A stretch of DNA of 64,000 nt, from NCBI RefSeq assembly GCF_040812395.1, contig NZ_JBFNXH010000013.1:114072-178071 (forward strand), written 5' to 3'. Below, in pieces: positions 39,828 to 48,972 of the stretch. Made by a program: the position numbers and the translations under genes. The stretch is from Paenibacillus_E sp040812395 (lineage in GTDB: Bacteria; Bacillota; Bacilli; Paenibacillales; NBRC-103111). The stretch's first letter is position 1, and every line of letters starts with the position of its first letter. Below the pieces are notes generated by a model, which saw only the letters and a program-made list of their open reading frames with translations, did not search any database and was not told where the DNA came from.

Positions 39828-42248
39828 GTGAATTTAAGTCGTAAATGGGGACAATCCTTTTGGATGACCGGCATCTTACTGGGAATGGTGCTTGCCTTGC
39901 TGATTCAGCTGAATCCAATCTTTAGCGGCACAGCACAAGCAGAAGAAGCTAAAATTGAGATTCAAACGCAAGTGGGATTCGGGACATCCAATGTGAAACA
40001 GGGAAGGGAGACGCCTGCGGTCATCACGCTTCGAAATGCGGGGGGCGCTGTATCTGGCGATCTTGTTATTCAAATCGGCAATCCAAACGGAGCTAAGGAT
40101 TTCAGCTATGCACAGCATGTGGAGCTTCCACAGGGCAGCACGAAGGAGATTAAGCTGAATTTGCCAAGCTATCCTTATACCAAGGGGAATAATCGAATAT
40201 CCTTTTATGAAAACTCGGTTCAAAATGGCAAAAAGCTTACACTGGATGGGAATACATATCTGGAGGCTTCCAACATTCCCAGAGACACGATCCAAGTTGG
40301 CGTATTAGCGAGAGATGCAGATACATTAAATTTCCTTGCGCTTCTCAACCAATCGGGGAAAAAGGTAAATGTCCTGCACCTGAAACAAACAGACATTCCT
40401 GAAACCGCGCTTGGACTAGACGGTCTTGATGTGATCGTGCTCAACGATTTCGCATCGGATACGCTGACTCAGGGACAAGTGCAGGCTATACAGGGGTGGA
40501 CAAAGCGAGGGGGATCGCTTATTTTGGCTGGGGGCGCGGGTTACCCTAAAACTGCAGCGCCATTTGCCGAAATGGCTCCCGTTGTTTATAAAAGTACGCT
40601 AACCGTACAAGATCTGCCTCAATTAGCGAAAAAGGGTGAAAAAGAGCTGCTTATCCCGCAGCCATTCACACTTTCACTTGCTCAGCTTACGACAGGCGCT
40701 GAAACTTTTATAGCTGAAGGTGGCATTCCGGTCTATGCTCAAAAATCCTATGGAACAGGTTCGATTATTTATGCAGCCTATGATTTATCCTTAAACCCGC
40801 TTGCCTCCTGGAATGGAAACCCTAAGCTATGGGATCAGGTACTTGCCGTGCCTTTGGACCGCTCAAATTTGAACTCGATGAATCAGATGCGAGGCAATGA
40901 ACCGTACTGGGAACTGAATAATGCATTGGAATATTTCCCTGAGCTGCAGACGCCTAAATTGGCTGTTTTAGCTTGGGTGATGCTATTCTATGCGATCGTT
41001 GTTGGGCCGTTGCTCTATTTCGTCCTACGGCGCTTGGATCGGAGAGAGTGGGCTTGGGTGGTTATTCCGGTTGCCGCTATTGTAACGAGCATCGGCATTT
41101 TTCAATTCGGAGCAACGAATCGGGGAAATATGATGGCTCAAGCTTTTCATACGATTGAAATGGATGGCTCTGGGTCAGGCGTTAAGCATTCCTTGGTCTC
41201 TGTTTTCCTGCCCAAGGGCGGTCAGCTGGACATGGAATTCCCGCATCTTACGGAAGTACGGCCTTTCTTGCAAAATGATGTGTATACGATGCAGCAAATA
41301 AATGAAGAGAGCGAACTTGTCATTCGTTCGGGGCAGGAGAAAACGCAAGTTCGTTTGCAAAACATTCCTTATTCTTCGCTAAGTAAAATGGTTATCGATG
41401 AAGACAGCCCCGTCCCAATCGGAAATTTGGCTTATAAAGTAACTATGTCTTCAGGGAACTCGGCTAAAGGCGAGGTTACCAATTCGACTAAGCAGGATCT
41501 TGAGGATGCGGCTGTTCTTATCAATCGATCGTATATCCGAATTGGAACCATTAAAGCAGGGGCCACGGCGGCGTTCGACTCAGCTGCCGGCTGGGGCATT
41601 TCGTATGCGCAGGATGTTGCCAATGTTGCTTTCCCGAATTCTTCATCCGGTGGAATAGATGCCGGGTTGCATCAACGATCGCTCTTGGATGCCTATCTAT
41701 TTGATAAAGCGAAATTGACCGGCGGATTCGAACCGATGATCTTGGGGTGGATGAAGGATAACACACCGCTAGCCCTTGCTAGCGGCAAGAAGCTGCCCGC
41801 AGAGCAGTTGACGTTAGTCGTACAACATATGAAAATGGATTATGTTGCGACAGATGGGAAGATCGTACTCCCTAGTTCACTCTTGGTTCCGGAAATTACA
41901 GATAATCATTTGAAAGTGAGCTCATTTAATTTCCAGAATGGCCCGTATATGCAAATGGGTGAAGGAGAAATTACGTTTGACTACAAATTGCCTGCTATCG
42001 TTGGGGCCGCCTACCAAAAGATGAACATTCAAAGTGAACCTAATAAAGACGTGAATGTTGAGATCTGGAATGCGCAATCCAAGGCATGGGAGACGCTTGA
42101 TTTGAAACCAAACATGGACTTTGAAGAAGAAAAGTTGCAGACCTATCTTTTGGAAGGGAATTCCATACGCATGAAGGCGTCTACGCTGCAAAATAACACG
42201 ATGTTTCGTATCCCCGGAGTTTCGATGGAAGGGAGAGTAAAGCCATGA
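39828..42248 (+). CDS. Large exported membrane protein, first gene of the vWA/MoxR/ABC module
   Basis: An 806-residue protein. A signal peptide or anchor occupies residues ~12-40 (LALLIQLNPIFSGTAQA). A beta-rich extracellular domain follows, then (~155-345) a region resembling the glutamine-amidotransferase-like fold found with vWA proteins: VIVLNDFASDTLT and GGSLILAGGAGY. Two membrane spans lie at ~385-435, and the remaining ~370 residues are beta-rich and outside. The start is GTG 39828, with agaagggag about 10 bp upstream. It overlaps the ABC ATPase gene by 4 bp. The protein could be a substrate-binding or wall-contact part of the exporter; this is inference. No catalytic Cys-His-Glu triad is obvious. 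Confidence 0.85.
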   Translation: MNLSRKWGQSFWMTGILLGMVLALLIQLNPIFSGTAQAEEAKIEIQTQVGFGTSNVKQGRETPAVITLRNAGGAVSGDLVIQIGNPNGAKDFSYAQHVELPQGSTKEIKLNLPSYPYTKGNNRISFYENSVQNGKKLTLDGNTYLEASNIPRDTIQVGVLARDADTLNFLALLNQSGKKVNVLHLKQTDIPETALGLDGLDVIVLNDFASDTLTQGQVQAIQGWTKRGGSLILAGGAGYPKTAAPFAEMAPVVYKSTLTVQDLPQLAKKGEKELLIPQPFTLSLAQLTTGAETFIAEGGIPVYAQKSYGTGSIIYAAYDLSLNPLASWNGNPKLWDQVLAVPLDRSNLNSMNQMRGNEPYWELNNALEYFPELQTPKLAVLAWVMLFYAIVVGPLLYFVLRRLDRREWAWVVIPVAAIVTSIGIFQFGATNRGNMMAQAFHTIEMDGSGSGVKHSLVSVFLPKGGQLDMEFPHLTEVRPFLQNDVYTMQQINEESELVIRSGQEKTQVRLQNIPYSSLSKMVIDEDSPVPIGNLAYKVTMSSGNSAKGEVTNSTKQDLEDAAVLINRSYIRIGTIKAGATAAFDSAAGWGISYAQDVANVAFPNSSSGGIDAGLHQRSLLDAYLFDKAKLTGGFEPMILGWMKDNTPLALASGKKLPAEQLTLVVQHMKMDYVATDGKIVLPSSLLVPEITDNHLKVSSFNFQNGPYMQMGEGEITFDYKLPAIVGAAYQKMNIQSEPNKDVNVEIWNAQSKAWETLDLKPNMDFEEEKLQTYLLEGNSIRMKASTLQNNTMFRIPGVSMEGRVKP

Positions 42249-43198
42249 TTGATATTCAAGCGTTAACGAAAAGGTATGGCAATTTCACAGCTCTGGATAC
42301 GTTGACGATGCAGATTGATAAAGGTACTGTATTCGGGTTTGTCGGGCCTAACGGGGCTGGTAAATCGACTACGATGTCCATTTTGGCCACGCTGCTCAGT
42401 CCGACTTCGGGAACTGCGAAGGTTGGGGGTTACGATGTTACTGAAAAGCCGAAGGAAGTTCGCAAGTTAATTGGTTATATGCCTGACTTTTTTGGCGTCT
42501 ATGATAATTTTAAGGCTACGGAATATCTGGATTTCTATGGCGCCAGCTATGGCATTCCGAGAGCGGAGCGGTTGAAGCTTATTCCACAGCTGCTTGATCT
42601 TGTCAATTTATCAGAAAAAGCGGATTTTTACGTGGATTCCTTATCCAGGGGGATGAAACAGCGCCTTTGTTTAGCGCGATGTCTTGTACACGAGCCGGAA
42701 GTGTTGATTCTCGATGAACCCGCATCGGGCTTGGATCCGCGAGCTCGCATTGAGATGCGGGAAATTTTGAAGGAACTGAAGGCAATGGGGAAAACGATCA
42801 TCATCTCCTCGCATATTTTGCCGGAGCTAGCGGAAATGGTTGATGAAATTGGCGTTATTGAGTACGGCAAGCTGATCGCAAAAGGGAAAGTGGCGGATAT
42901 TCAGAATCGGATGAAAGCCAATCGCGTCCTGCATGTGCGAGTCGTCGGGCAGCGGGAAGAAGCTGCGGAATTCCTTGAACACCAGCCGCACGTTTCGATG
43001 GTTTTTACGGATGAGAAAGGAATTCACGTTCATTTTGGGGGCGGGGACGAGGACCAGTCGCTGTTACTTTTGAAACTTGTCGAGAAGGGGTTTCAAGTTG
43101 TTTCTTTCAATGAAGCGCTGACTAATTTGGAAGATGTATTCTTAGAAATAACGAAGGGAGGCGGGGCGCACGATGAGCAGCAAATTAAGTTGGATTAA
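42245..43198 (+). CDS. ABC transporter ATP-binding protein
   Basis: A 317-residue ATPase with Walker A GFVGPNGAGKST, signature LSRGMKQRL, Walker B VLILDEPASGLDP and the switch His in SSHILPE, all intact. The C-terminal ~90 residues are the extension typical of ABC-2-type exporters. It overlaps both the gene before (4 bp) and the permease after (26 bp), so all three are translated together. Confidence 0.95.
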   Translation: MIDIQALTKRYGNFTALDTLTMQIDKGTVFGFVGPNGAGKSTTMSILATLLSPTSGTAKVGGYDVTEKPKEVRKLIGYMPDFFGVYDNFKATEYLDFYGASYGIPRAERLKLIPQLLDLVNLSEKADFYVDSLSRGMKQRLCLARCLVHEPEVLILDEPASGLDPRARIEMREILKELKAMGKTIIISSHILPELAEMVDEIGVIEYGKLIAKGKVADIQNRMKANRVLHVRVVGQREEAAEFLEHQPHVSMVFTDEKGIHVHFGGGDEDQSLLLLKLVEKGFQVVSFNEALTNLEDVFLEITKGGGAHDEQQIKLD

Positions 43199-44006
43199 TC
43201 CGGTGATGGAGAAAGAATTCCGCTTGCGGATGCGAACGGTTCGATCTCCCATCTCGATCCTTGTCTATTTACTCGCCATCGGTCTTCTGGCGCTTGGCTT
43301 TGCTTATATTTCGATGGGCAATCGACCTGGCGGGGCGCTTAGTACAACCAAGAGCAGTGAGCTGTTTTATTTCTTGAGCGGCGCTCAGCTGGTGCTGATT
43401 GCGTTCATGACGCCGGGGTTAACCGCAGGAGTCGTAAGTGGCGAGCGCGAGAAACAGACCTTAAATATGCTGCTGACGACGCAGCAAAGCTCGAGCGCGA
43501 TTATTTTAAGCAAGTTGTTTTCCTCCCTTAGCTTTATGCTTTTGACTGTAGTTGCCTCAATGCCGCTCTACAGCATTGTCTTTTTGTTTGGAGGCGTATC
43601 GCCTTGGCAGCTCTTATCCGTTTTCCTGTTTTATGTGTTTGTTATGCTGCTGTTTGGAGCTGTTGGTATCTTTTTCTCAACCATTCTGAAAAAAACGGTC
43701 ATCTCGGTCATTGCTACGTATGGCTTTGTTCTGTTTATTTTTGGATTCACCGCGCTGGCGGGCCTGTTCTTCGGACAGTTCAGTGGGAAGGGCATGAATG
43801 AGGAAACACTTGGATACTTCCTGAGCTTTAATCCAATGGCCGTGTTGATAAGCATTATGATTCCTGATTTTGCGAAGCAACTATTCAAAGGGCATACTTG
43901 GCTGCAAATGTGGCATCTGTTTATCGGCGCGTACACCTTGGTTTCCGTATTGTTGATTTGGCTCAGTATCCGTTATCTGCGGCCGATTATGAAACGTGGA
44001 AAGTAG
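43173..44006 (+). CDS. ABC transporter permease
   Basis: A 277-residue membrane protein with six hydrophobic spans and the cytosolic GEREKQTLNMLLTT motif that marks ABC-2-type permeases (coupling segment after the second span). gggaggcgggg precedes ATG 43173. With the ATPase it should form an exporter; what it moves is not evident. Association with vWA and MoxR genes in the same operon suggests a role in moving or assembling envelope proteins. Confidence 0.92.
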   Translation: MSSKLSWINPVMEKEFRLRMRTVRSPISILVYLLAIGLLALGFAYISMGNRPGGALSTTKSSELFYFLSGAQLVLIAFMTPGLTAGVVSGEREKQTLNMLLTTQQSSSAIILSKLFSSLSFMLLTVVASMPLYSIVFLFGGVSPWQLLSVFLFYVFVMLLFGAVGIFFSTILKKTVISVIATYGFVLFIFGFTALAGLFFGQFSGKGMNEETLGYFLSFNPMAVLISIMIPDFAKQLFKGHTWLQMWHLFIGAYTLVSVLLIWLSIRYLRPIMKRGK

Positions 44007-44058
44007 TGCAGGTCCGTCTTTTGAGAAGCGGACAAACATGGAAGGGAGAGGGTCCATT

Positions 44059-45732
44059 GTGAAGCTGAGCAACTTGCATGTCTTACTGCAGCCCGTTCGA
44101 AATCGTATGTGGAAAACCTTGGGGTTAAAAGTTCTAACCTTGAGCGTTACTATGGCTATTAGTGCAGCATGCTTGTGGCTGCTGCTTGGACGATGGCTGC
44201 TCGTTCCCGGCTACCGATATGGGGCGGTATGGAGTGCGGTCACGCTGCTCATTATGGGAGCTGCCTATTTTCTACTACGCCGACCGGATGCTACGGCTGC
44301 GGCCAAACTTCTTGATCAAAACGGACTGGATGACAGCGTATCTACTGCGCTAGCCTATAGGGACCAAACTACACTCTTAGCCAAACTACAGCGCGAAGAT
44401 GCGGAAGAAAGAGTCTCCAAATTTGTGGAGACGGAGCTGAACAATCTTTTACCGCTAAGTTTAACGCGGCGCCAGTGTCTGGTTGGAGTAAGCGCAGCAG
44501 TTGTTTACGGAGTGCTTCTGCTTCTGCCCAATCCAAATGACACAATCCTGGCTCAAGCGCTTAAGGAGCAGGCATGGGTGAAGGAGCAAAAGAAAGAAGT
44601 CGAGGAGCTTGTGAAAAAGGCGGAATCCCATCCATCGCCGCTCCCGGCTGTGAAGCAGATGACAGAAGCCTTGCAAGAATTAGAACAGAAACTTGCACAA
44701 ACTTCCACCTCTGCCAAAGCGCTGGAGGACATGGAAAAAGCGCTGAAAAAGCTGCAAAGCGGGTTGAATGATCTGGAAAAGCAGAAGCTTCGATCTGAGC
44801 AATTGGCTGAAGCCATGCAGCGTACAGAAGCACTGCGCCAGTTGGGGCAAGCGATGCAGCAAAAGGCAGAGGAGAGAATCCCGCAGGAGATGGCGAATCT
44901 ACGTGAGCAGGTGCAGCAGATGACGCCTCAGCAGAAGCAGCAGCTTGCCAGTGAGCTTGAGCGACTTGCAGAGTCGGCTGCCGCGGCATCGCCACAGACG
45001 GAACAGCAGCTCCGCGAGCAGCTTCAGCAGGCTGCCAGCGCGCTGCGCAGCGGCGCTGGCGAAGAAGCTGCGCTCGCACAGCTGCAGGCCGGCTTCGCGG
45101 CTGCCGCTGCGGAGCAGCAAGCGCTTGCGCAGCAGCAGGCACAAGCGGCTGGAGCCGCGGCCAGCCTTGCCGCAGGTGCGCTGCCGCAGGCCCGCAAGCT
45201 TGCCGCCAGCGGCGCGCAGTCCGGCCAGGCGTGGGCGCCAGCCGGCCTCGCAGAGCAGCTCGCTGCAGGCGCATCTTCGCCTGGCGCAAGCGCAGTGCCT
45301 GCCAGCGCAGCAGCAGGGGCTAGCTCTGCGCTGCGCGGTAGCGCCAACGCAGCTGGCTCGGCGGGTGCGGCGGCGGGTGCCGCAGGCGGAGCGTCCGGCA
45401 GCGGGCCAGCTGGAGGCGGTACTGGCGGCAGCAGCGGGGCAGGCGGCACGCAGGGCGGTACCGGCGCAGGCTCGCGCGGGCTGGTAGCGACGCCGCGCGA
45501 GCGCTCCGGCACAGGCGGCACGTTCGCTGACGGCGGTCCGACGAGCGGCAGCGGCGGCGAAGTGAGCCAAGGCGGCTCCGTGCCGGCCTTGGATGGAGCA
45601 TCGCGGCCGTACGAGGACGTATATGCCGATTATGCAGCGGAGGCGGCCAGTTCCTTGAATCGGTCGGATTTGCCGCAACAGATGCAGAGCTTGGTGCGGG
45701 ATTATTTTTTGGAAATTCAACCGCAACGATAA
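44059..45732 (+). CDS. Membrane-anchored coiled-coil protein with Ala/Gly/Gln-rich region (DUF4175-like character)
   Basis: A 557-residue protein. The start is GTG 44059, chosen for gggagagg 6-7 bp upstream; the frame is open from 43996. Two spans near residues 23-70 and a third near 135-155 are followed by a long charged coiled coil (~165-300), a Gln/Ala-rich stretch (~290-370), an Ala/Gly/Ser-rich low-complexity region (~370-520) and a short conserved-looking end, LPQQMQSLVRDYFLEIQPQ. The architecture is reminiscent of DUF4175-type proteins that occur with MoxR/vWA genes. Codons of the low-complexity part are so GC-rich that several other frames are open. Its size and position suggest a structural component on the outside of the membrane. 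Confidence 0.8.
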   Translation: MKLSNLHVLLQPVRNRMWKTLGLKVLTLSVTMAISAACLWLLLGRWLLVPGYRYGAVWSAVTLLIMGAAYFLLRRPDATAAAKLLDQNGLDDSVSTALAYRDQTTLLAKLQREDAEERVSKFVETELNNLLPLSLTRRQCLVGVSAAVVYGVLLLLPNPNDTILAQALKEQAWVKEQKKEVEELVKKAESHPSPLPAVKQMTEALQELEQKLAQTSTSAKALEDMEKALKKLQSGLNDLEKQKLRSEQLAEAMQRTEALRQLGQAMQQKAEERIPQEMANLREQVQQMTPQQKQQLASELERLAESAAAASPQTEQQLREQLQQAASALRSGAGEEAALAQLQAGFAAAAAEQQALAQQQAQAAGAAASLAAGALPQARKLAASGAQSGQAWAPAGLAEQLAAGASSPGASAVPASAAAGASSALRGSANAAGSAGAAAGAAGGASGSGPAGGGTGGSSGAGGTQGGTGAGSRGLVATPRERSGTGGTFADGGPTSGSGGEVSQGGSVPALDGASRPYEDVYADYAAEAASSLNRSDLPQQMQSLVRDYFLEIQPQR

Positions 45733-45770
45733 TCAGCTTAACAAGGGTTGAAGAGGAGAGAGAAGAGACC

Positions 45771-46760
45771 ATGATCGAATCAAAGGAGCAGTTAGAAGCT
45801 TGGAGACTGGCAGTCAACCAGATGAAAGATCAGATTGGGCGCGTCATCGTCGGCCAGCAAGAGGTTGTGGAACAATTGCTGTGGTGTATGCTGGCTGGCG
45901 GCCATGCGCTGCTGGAGGGCATTCCAGGTCTCGGCAAAACGATGCTGATCAAAACGATCGCCGATACGGTTGATCTCACCTTTGCCAGGATTCAATTTAC
46001 ACCGGATTTGATGCCAGCTGATATTACGGGCACGAATGTCATTCAGTTCGGCACGCACGGAGAGACCACTTACCGGTTTCAACGTGGTCCCTTGTTCGGT
46101 CATGTTGTGCTCGCGGACGAAATCAACCGGGCTACGCCCAAGACCCAAAGCGCGCTGCTCGAAGCCATGCAGGAGAAAACGGTAACGGTCGGCTCTGAAA
46201 CCTATCGGCTGCCAGCTCCTTTTTTTGTATTAGCGACGCAGAATCCGCTGGAGCAAGAAGGTACATACCCCCTGCCGGAGGCTCAGCTGGATCGATTTTT
46301 GCTCAAAATTCATGTGACCTATCCAACGAAGTCTGAACTCAAAGAAATCGTGCTGCGTACGACATCTTCGCTGGAACACCGTGCCGAGCAAGTAGCAGAT
46401 GGTGATCTGTTACTAGACATTCAACAAGGATTGAAGGACATCCTTGTTGCTGAAGATGTACTGGACTATGCTATCCAATTACTGATGAATACCCATCCCG
46501 AAGAAGTGACAGCGCCCGATTTTGTCAAAAAATACGTACGTTTCGGTTCCGGCCCCCGCGGTGTTCAATCGATGGTTGCTGTCTCCAAAGTCCGTGCTTT
46601 CTTGGGAGGCCGCTTTCACGTTTCAAAGCAGGATCTCGCAGCTGTCGCATTTCCGGCGCTAAGGCATCGGTTATTTCTGAATTTTGAAGGCCAAGCCATG
46701 GGCATTTCACCGGATGCGATCATCCAAGCCGTAATTAGCGCGTCGGAGCCTGCCCGATGA
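45771..46760 (+). CDS. MoxR family AAA+ ATPase
   Basis: A 329-residue ATPase with Walker A LLEGIPGLGKTML, Walker B VVLADEINRATPKTQ, sensor-1 ATQNPLEQEGTYPLPEAQLD and a C-terminal lid domain. MoxR proteins are chaperone-like AAA+ proteins that act with vWA-domain partners to mature or switch membrane and metal-dependent complexes. gaggagag lies 8-14 bp before ATG 45771. The DUF58 gene overlaps by 4 bp, a pairing found throughout bacteria. Confidence 0.96.
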   Translation: MIESKEQLEAWRLAVNQMKDQIGRVIVGQQEVVEQLLWCMLAGGHALLEGIPGLGKTMLIKTIADTVDLTFARIQFTPDLMPADITGTNVIQFGTHGETTYRFQRGPLFGHVVLADEINRATPKTQSALLEAMQEKTVTVGSETYRLPAPFFVLATQNPLEQEGTYPLPEAQLDRFLLKIHVTYPTKSELKEIVLRTTSSLEHRAEQVADGDLLLDIQQGLKDILVAEDVLDYAIQLLMNTHPEEVTAPDFVKKYVRFGSGPRGVQSMVAVSKVRAFLGGRFHVSKQDLAAVAFPALRHRLFLNFEGQAMGISPDAIIQAVISASEPAR

Positions 46761-47638
46761 GCGATAGATTGAATCTGCTTAGCCCCTCCCTTATGCTGCG
46801 TTTGGAACAGATAAGCATCGCAGCAAAGCATCGGATCCGAGGAACGATGCAGGGGAAAAGGCGATCATCCGCTTATGGCTCTTCACTGGAATTTGCCGAT
46901 TATCGGCTGTACGCCCCTGGGGATGATACGCGTCAGCTGGATTGGCACGCATACGGGAGGACGGGCAGGCCGTTCATTAAGCTTTTTATGGATGAGCAGG
47001 AATTACGGGTTAACCTGTGCCTGGATGCAACAAAATCCATGGATTTTGCGGGGAAATGGGAGTACGCCAGACAGCTTGCCGCAGCAATTGGCTATACATC
47101 CCTAAACCGGTATGATCGCGTTAGTGCGACGGCTTTCACAACTGACATTGCGAAACAGCTTGGGCTGCTTCGCGGCAAAGGAAGCGCAGTAAGGTTATTT
47201 GAATTCCTGGCAGGGTGTCAGGCAGAGGGTGCAGGAGATGTAGGGGCTGTCTTCCGCCAACCATCGAATCTTCCCAAACAACCCGGGATGACTTGGTTGT
47301 TCTCTGATTTTTTGTATGAACAAGGTGTAGAAGAAGCTTTGACCTACCTGCTTGCAGCTAAACAGGAAGTTGTCGCCGTACAAATTCTGGCACCTGAAGA
47401 GCTGGCTCCGGAGCTGCTCGGAGAGCTTCGTCTCATTGACAGTGAAACTGGAGCTGCCAAAGAAGTGGCGATGAGCCGGAAGGTGCTTGAGGCATATCGG
47501 GAAGTCGCTGAGCAATACACGTCAAAGCTGCGGGCATTTTGTTATGAGCGAGGCATTACTTATATGCTGGCCTCGACGAGCGTGCCGGTAGAGGATTTCC
47601 TGCTAAGCGAACTCCGGCGCAGCGGGCTGGTCCGATAG
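46757..47638 (+). CDS. DUF58 domain protein
   Basis: A 293-residue cytosolic protein. The DUF58 signature YAPGDDTRQLDWHAYGRTG near residue 52 precedes a vWA-like fold with LDATKSMDF as a MIDAS-like site (D-A-T-K-S). Such proteins are the usual partner of MoxR ATPases. Translation is coupled to moxR by a 4-bp overlap. The transglutaminase gene that follows DUF58 in many genomes is absent; instead an MFS gene on the other strand follows, then two vWA genes. Confidence 0.93.
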   Translation: MSDRLNLLSPSLMLRLEQISIAAKHRIRGTMQGKRRSSAYGSSLEFADYRLYAPGDDTRQLDWHAYGRTGRPFIKLFMDEQELRVNLCLDATKSMDFAGKWEYARQLAAAIGYTSLNRYDRVSATAFTTDIAKQLGLLRGKGSAVRLFEFLAGCQAEGAGDVGAVFRQPSNLPKQPGMTWLFSDFLYEQGVEEALTYLLAAKQEVVAVQILAPEELAPELLGELRLIDSETGAAKEVAMSRKVLEAYREVAEQYTSKLRAFCYERGITYMLASTSVPVEDFLLSELRRSGLVR

Positions 47639-47656
47639 ATTGAATAGTAGATTATG

Positions 47657-48874
47657 TTAATTGGGAGCTCTCTCGCCCTGAACGAATCGGATCCCTCGTT
47701 TGGACTGCCAGAGGCACCATCCATAGATGAGCAGGAATGCGATCATCAAGAGGACGGAATAGCGATACATAAGCGCATAGCTGCCGCTAATCGTGGCAAT
47801 TGTCCCCAAAAGCATCGCGCCTGCGCCAATGCCTAAATCATTTGCGGAGAAGAACGTACCGTTAGCAGCTCCCCTGCGATTCGGAGCTGCTCGGGCAATT
47901 GTCCATGCTTGCAGCGCAGGTTGCAAAGAGCCAAAGCCAATTCCATAGCAGAGAGCCGCAACAGCCAGGCTTGCTTCCGAGTGCGCATAGGAAAGCAGCA
48001 GCAAGCCTCCAATCGTAAAACATGCACCTGGAAGAAGCACCCATTCGGGCCCTTTCCGATCAAAGAGAACGCCTGTCACTGGGCGAACGATTAGCACCAT
48101 GGATGCATTGCAAAGGAAGAACCAACCGACATTCGAAATGCCGGCTTCCCGGCCGAACAGCGTAATGAATGTAACAATGCCGCCATAACAGACTGCCGTA
48201 AAGAACAGCAGCGCAGATGGCATGATGGCAGAGCGTTCAAACAAGCGGTCAATTAGTTTTGGCCTTTGAGCCGGCTTTTCGAGTGGTATCGGCTTCGGAT
48301 AGGAGATAAATAGCGAGCTGAAGATCGATAGCACGGCTAGGCAGGTGGACAACAGCAGCACACGCGGGAAGCCGTATGTATGCATGATCCATAAACCGGT
48401 TAATGGAGCGAGGGCGAGCGCAAACGTATTGGACAAGCCATAGTAGCCCATTCCCTCTCCGCGTCTTTCCGCAGGGATGACATCAGCGATTACTGTGCCT
48501 AAAGAAGTCGTTGACATGCCCCAACCAATGCCATGGACGAAGCGGGCGGCAAGTATCAGGGCAACGGCAGCCATATAGGAGTACCCGGCAATGGATAAGG
48601 CGCAAATAGACAATCCTACCAGCAAAACGTGCTTTCTGCCAAGCAGATCAAGCGCTTTGCCTGCAAAAGGCCGGGTCAATAACGATGAAATCGTAAATAT
48701 GCCAATGACGAGTCCAACTTGCAAATCATCGCCGCCCAGTTGGGCGATATGTGTGGGAATCGTCGGAATCAGCATTTGAAAGCTGAAAAATAGCAGCAAA
48801 TTCGATAAGGACGTAAGCAAAAAAGTTTTTGTCCAAAGCGGTTTCTTACGGTTGACGGCAACTGTTCGTTTCAT
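47657..48874 (-). CDS. MFS transporter
   Basis: A 405-residue protein with 12 hydrophobic spans and the MFS motif GKALDLLGRKHVL between spans 2 and 3, resembling drug or sugar efflux members. The start ATG 48874 was preferred to 48886 since gggagg lies directly before it at good spacing. It is on the opposite strand from all genes of the surrounding module, splitting moxR-DUF58 from the two vWA genes; no mobile-element sequence is visible around it. Its stop lies 18 bp from the DUF58 stop. Substrate unknown. Confidence 0.93.
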   Translation of the reverse strand: MKRTVAVNRKKPLWTKTFLLTSLSNLLLFFSFQMLIPTIPTHIAQLGGDDLQVGLVIGIFTISSLLTRPFAGKALDLLGRKHVLLVGLSICALSIAGYSYMAAVALILAARFVHGIGWGMSTTSLGTVIADVIPAERRGEGMGYYGLSNTFALALAPLTGLWIMHTYGFPRVLLLSTCLAVLSIFSSLFISYPKPIPLEKPAQRPKLIDRLFERSAIMPSALLFFTAVCYGGIVTFITLFGREAGISNVGWFFLCNASMVLIVRPVTGVLFDRKGPEWVLLPGACFTIGGLLLLSYAHSEASLAVAALCYGIGFGSLQPALQAWTIARAAPNRRGAANGTFFSANDLGIGAGAMLLGTIATISGSYALMYRYSVLLMIAFLLIYGWCLWQSKRGIRFVQGERAPN

Positions 48875-48972
48875 GCTACCTCCCATGATTGTAACCTAAC
48901 GGGTAGTATACCCAGCTGAAGAAATCAAACGCAGCATACGAACGCATAGATATGTTCAGAAAGGTGAGCCAT

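Noticed and set aside
44561..45817. Long minus-strand and alternative plus-strand reading frames across the Ala/Gly-rich region
   Set aside because: They exist only because the codons are GC-rich and lack stops; no ribosome binding sites, and compositions are implausible (Arg/Ala/Pro runs). The plus-strand coiled-coil protein explains the region.
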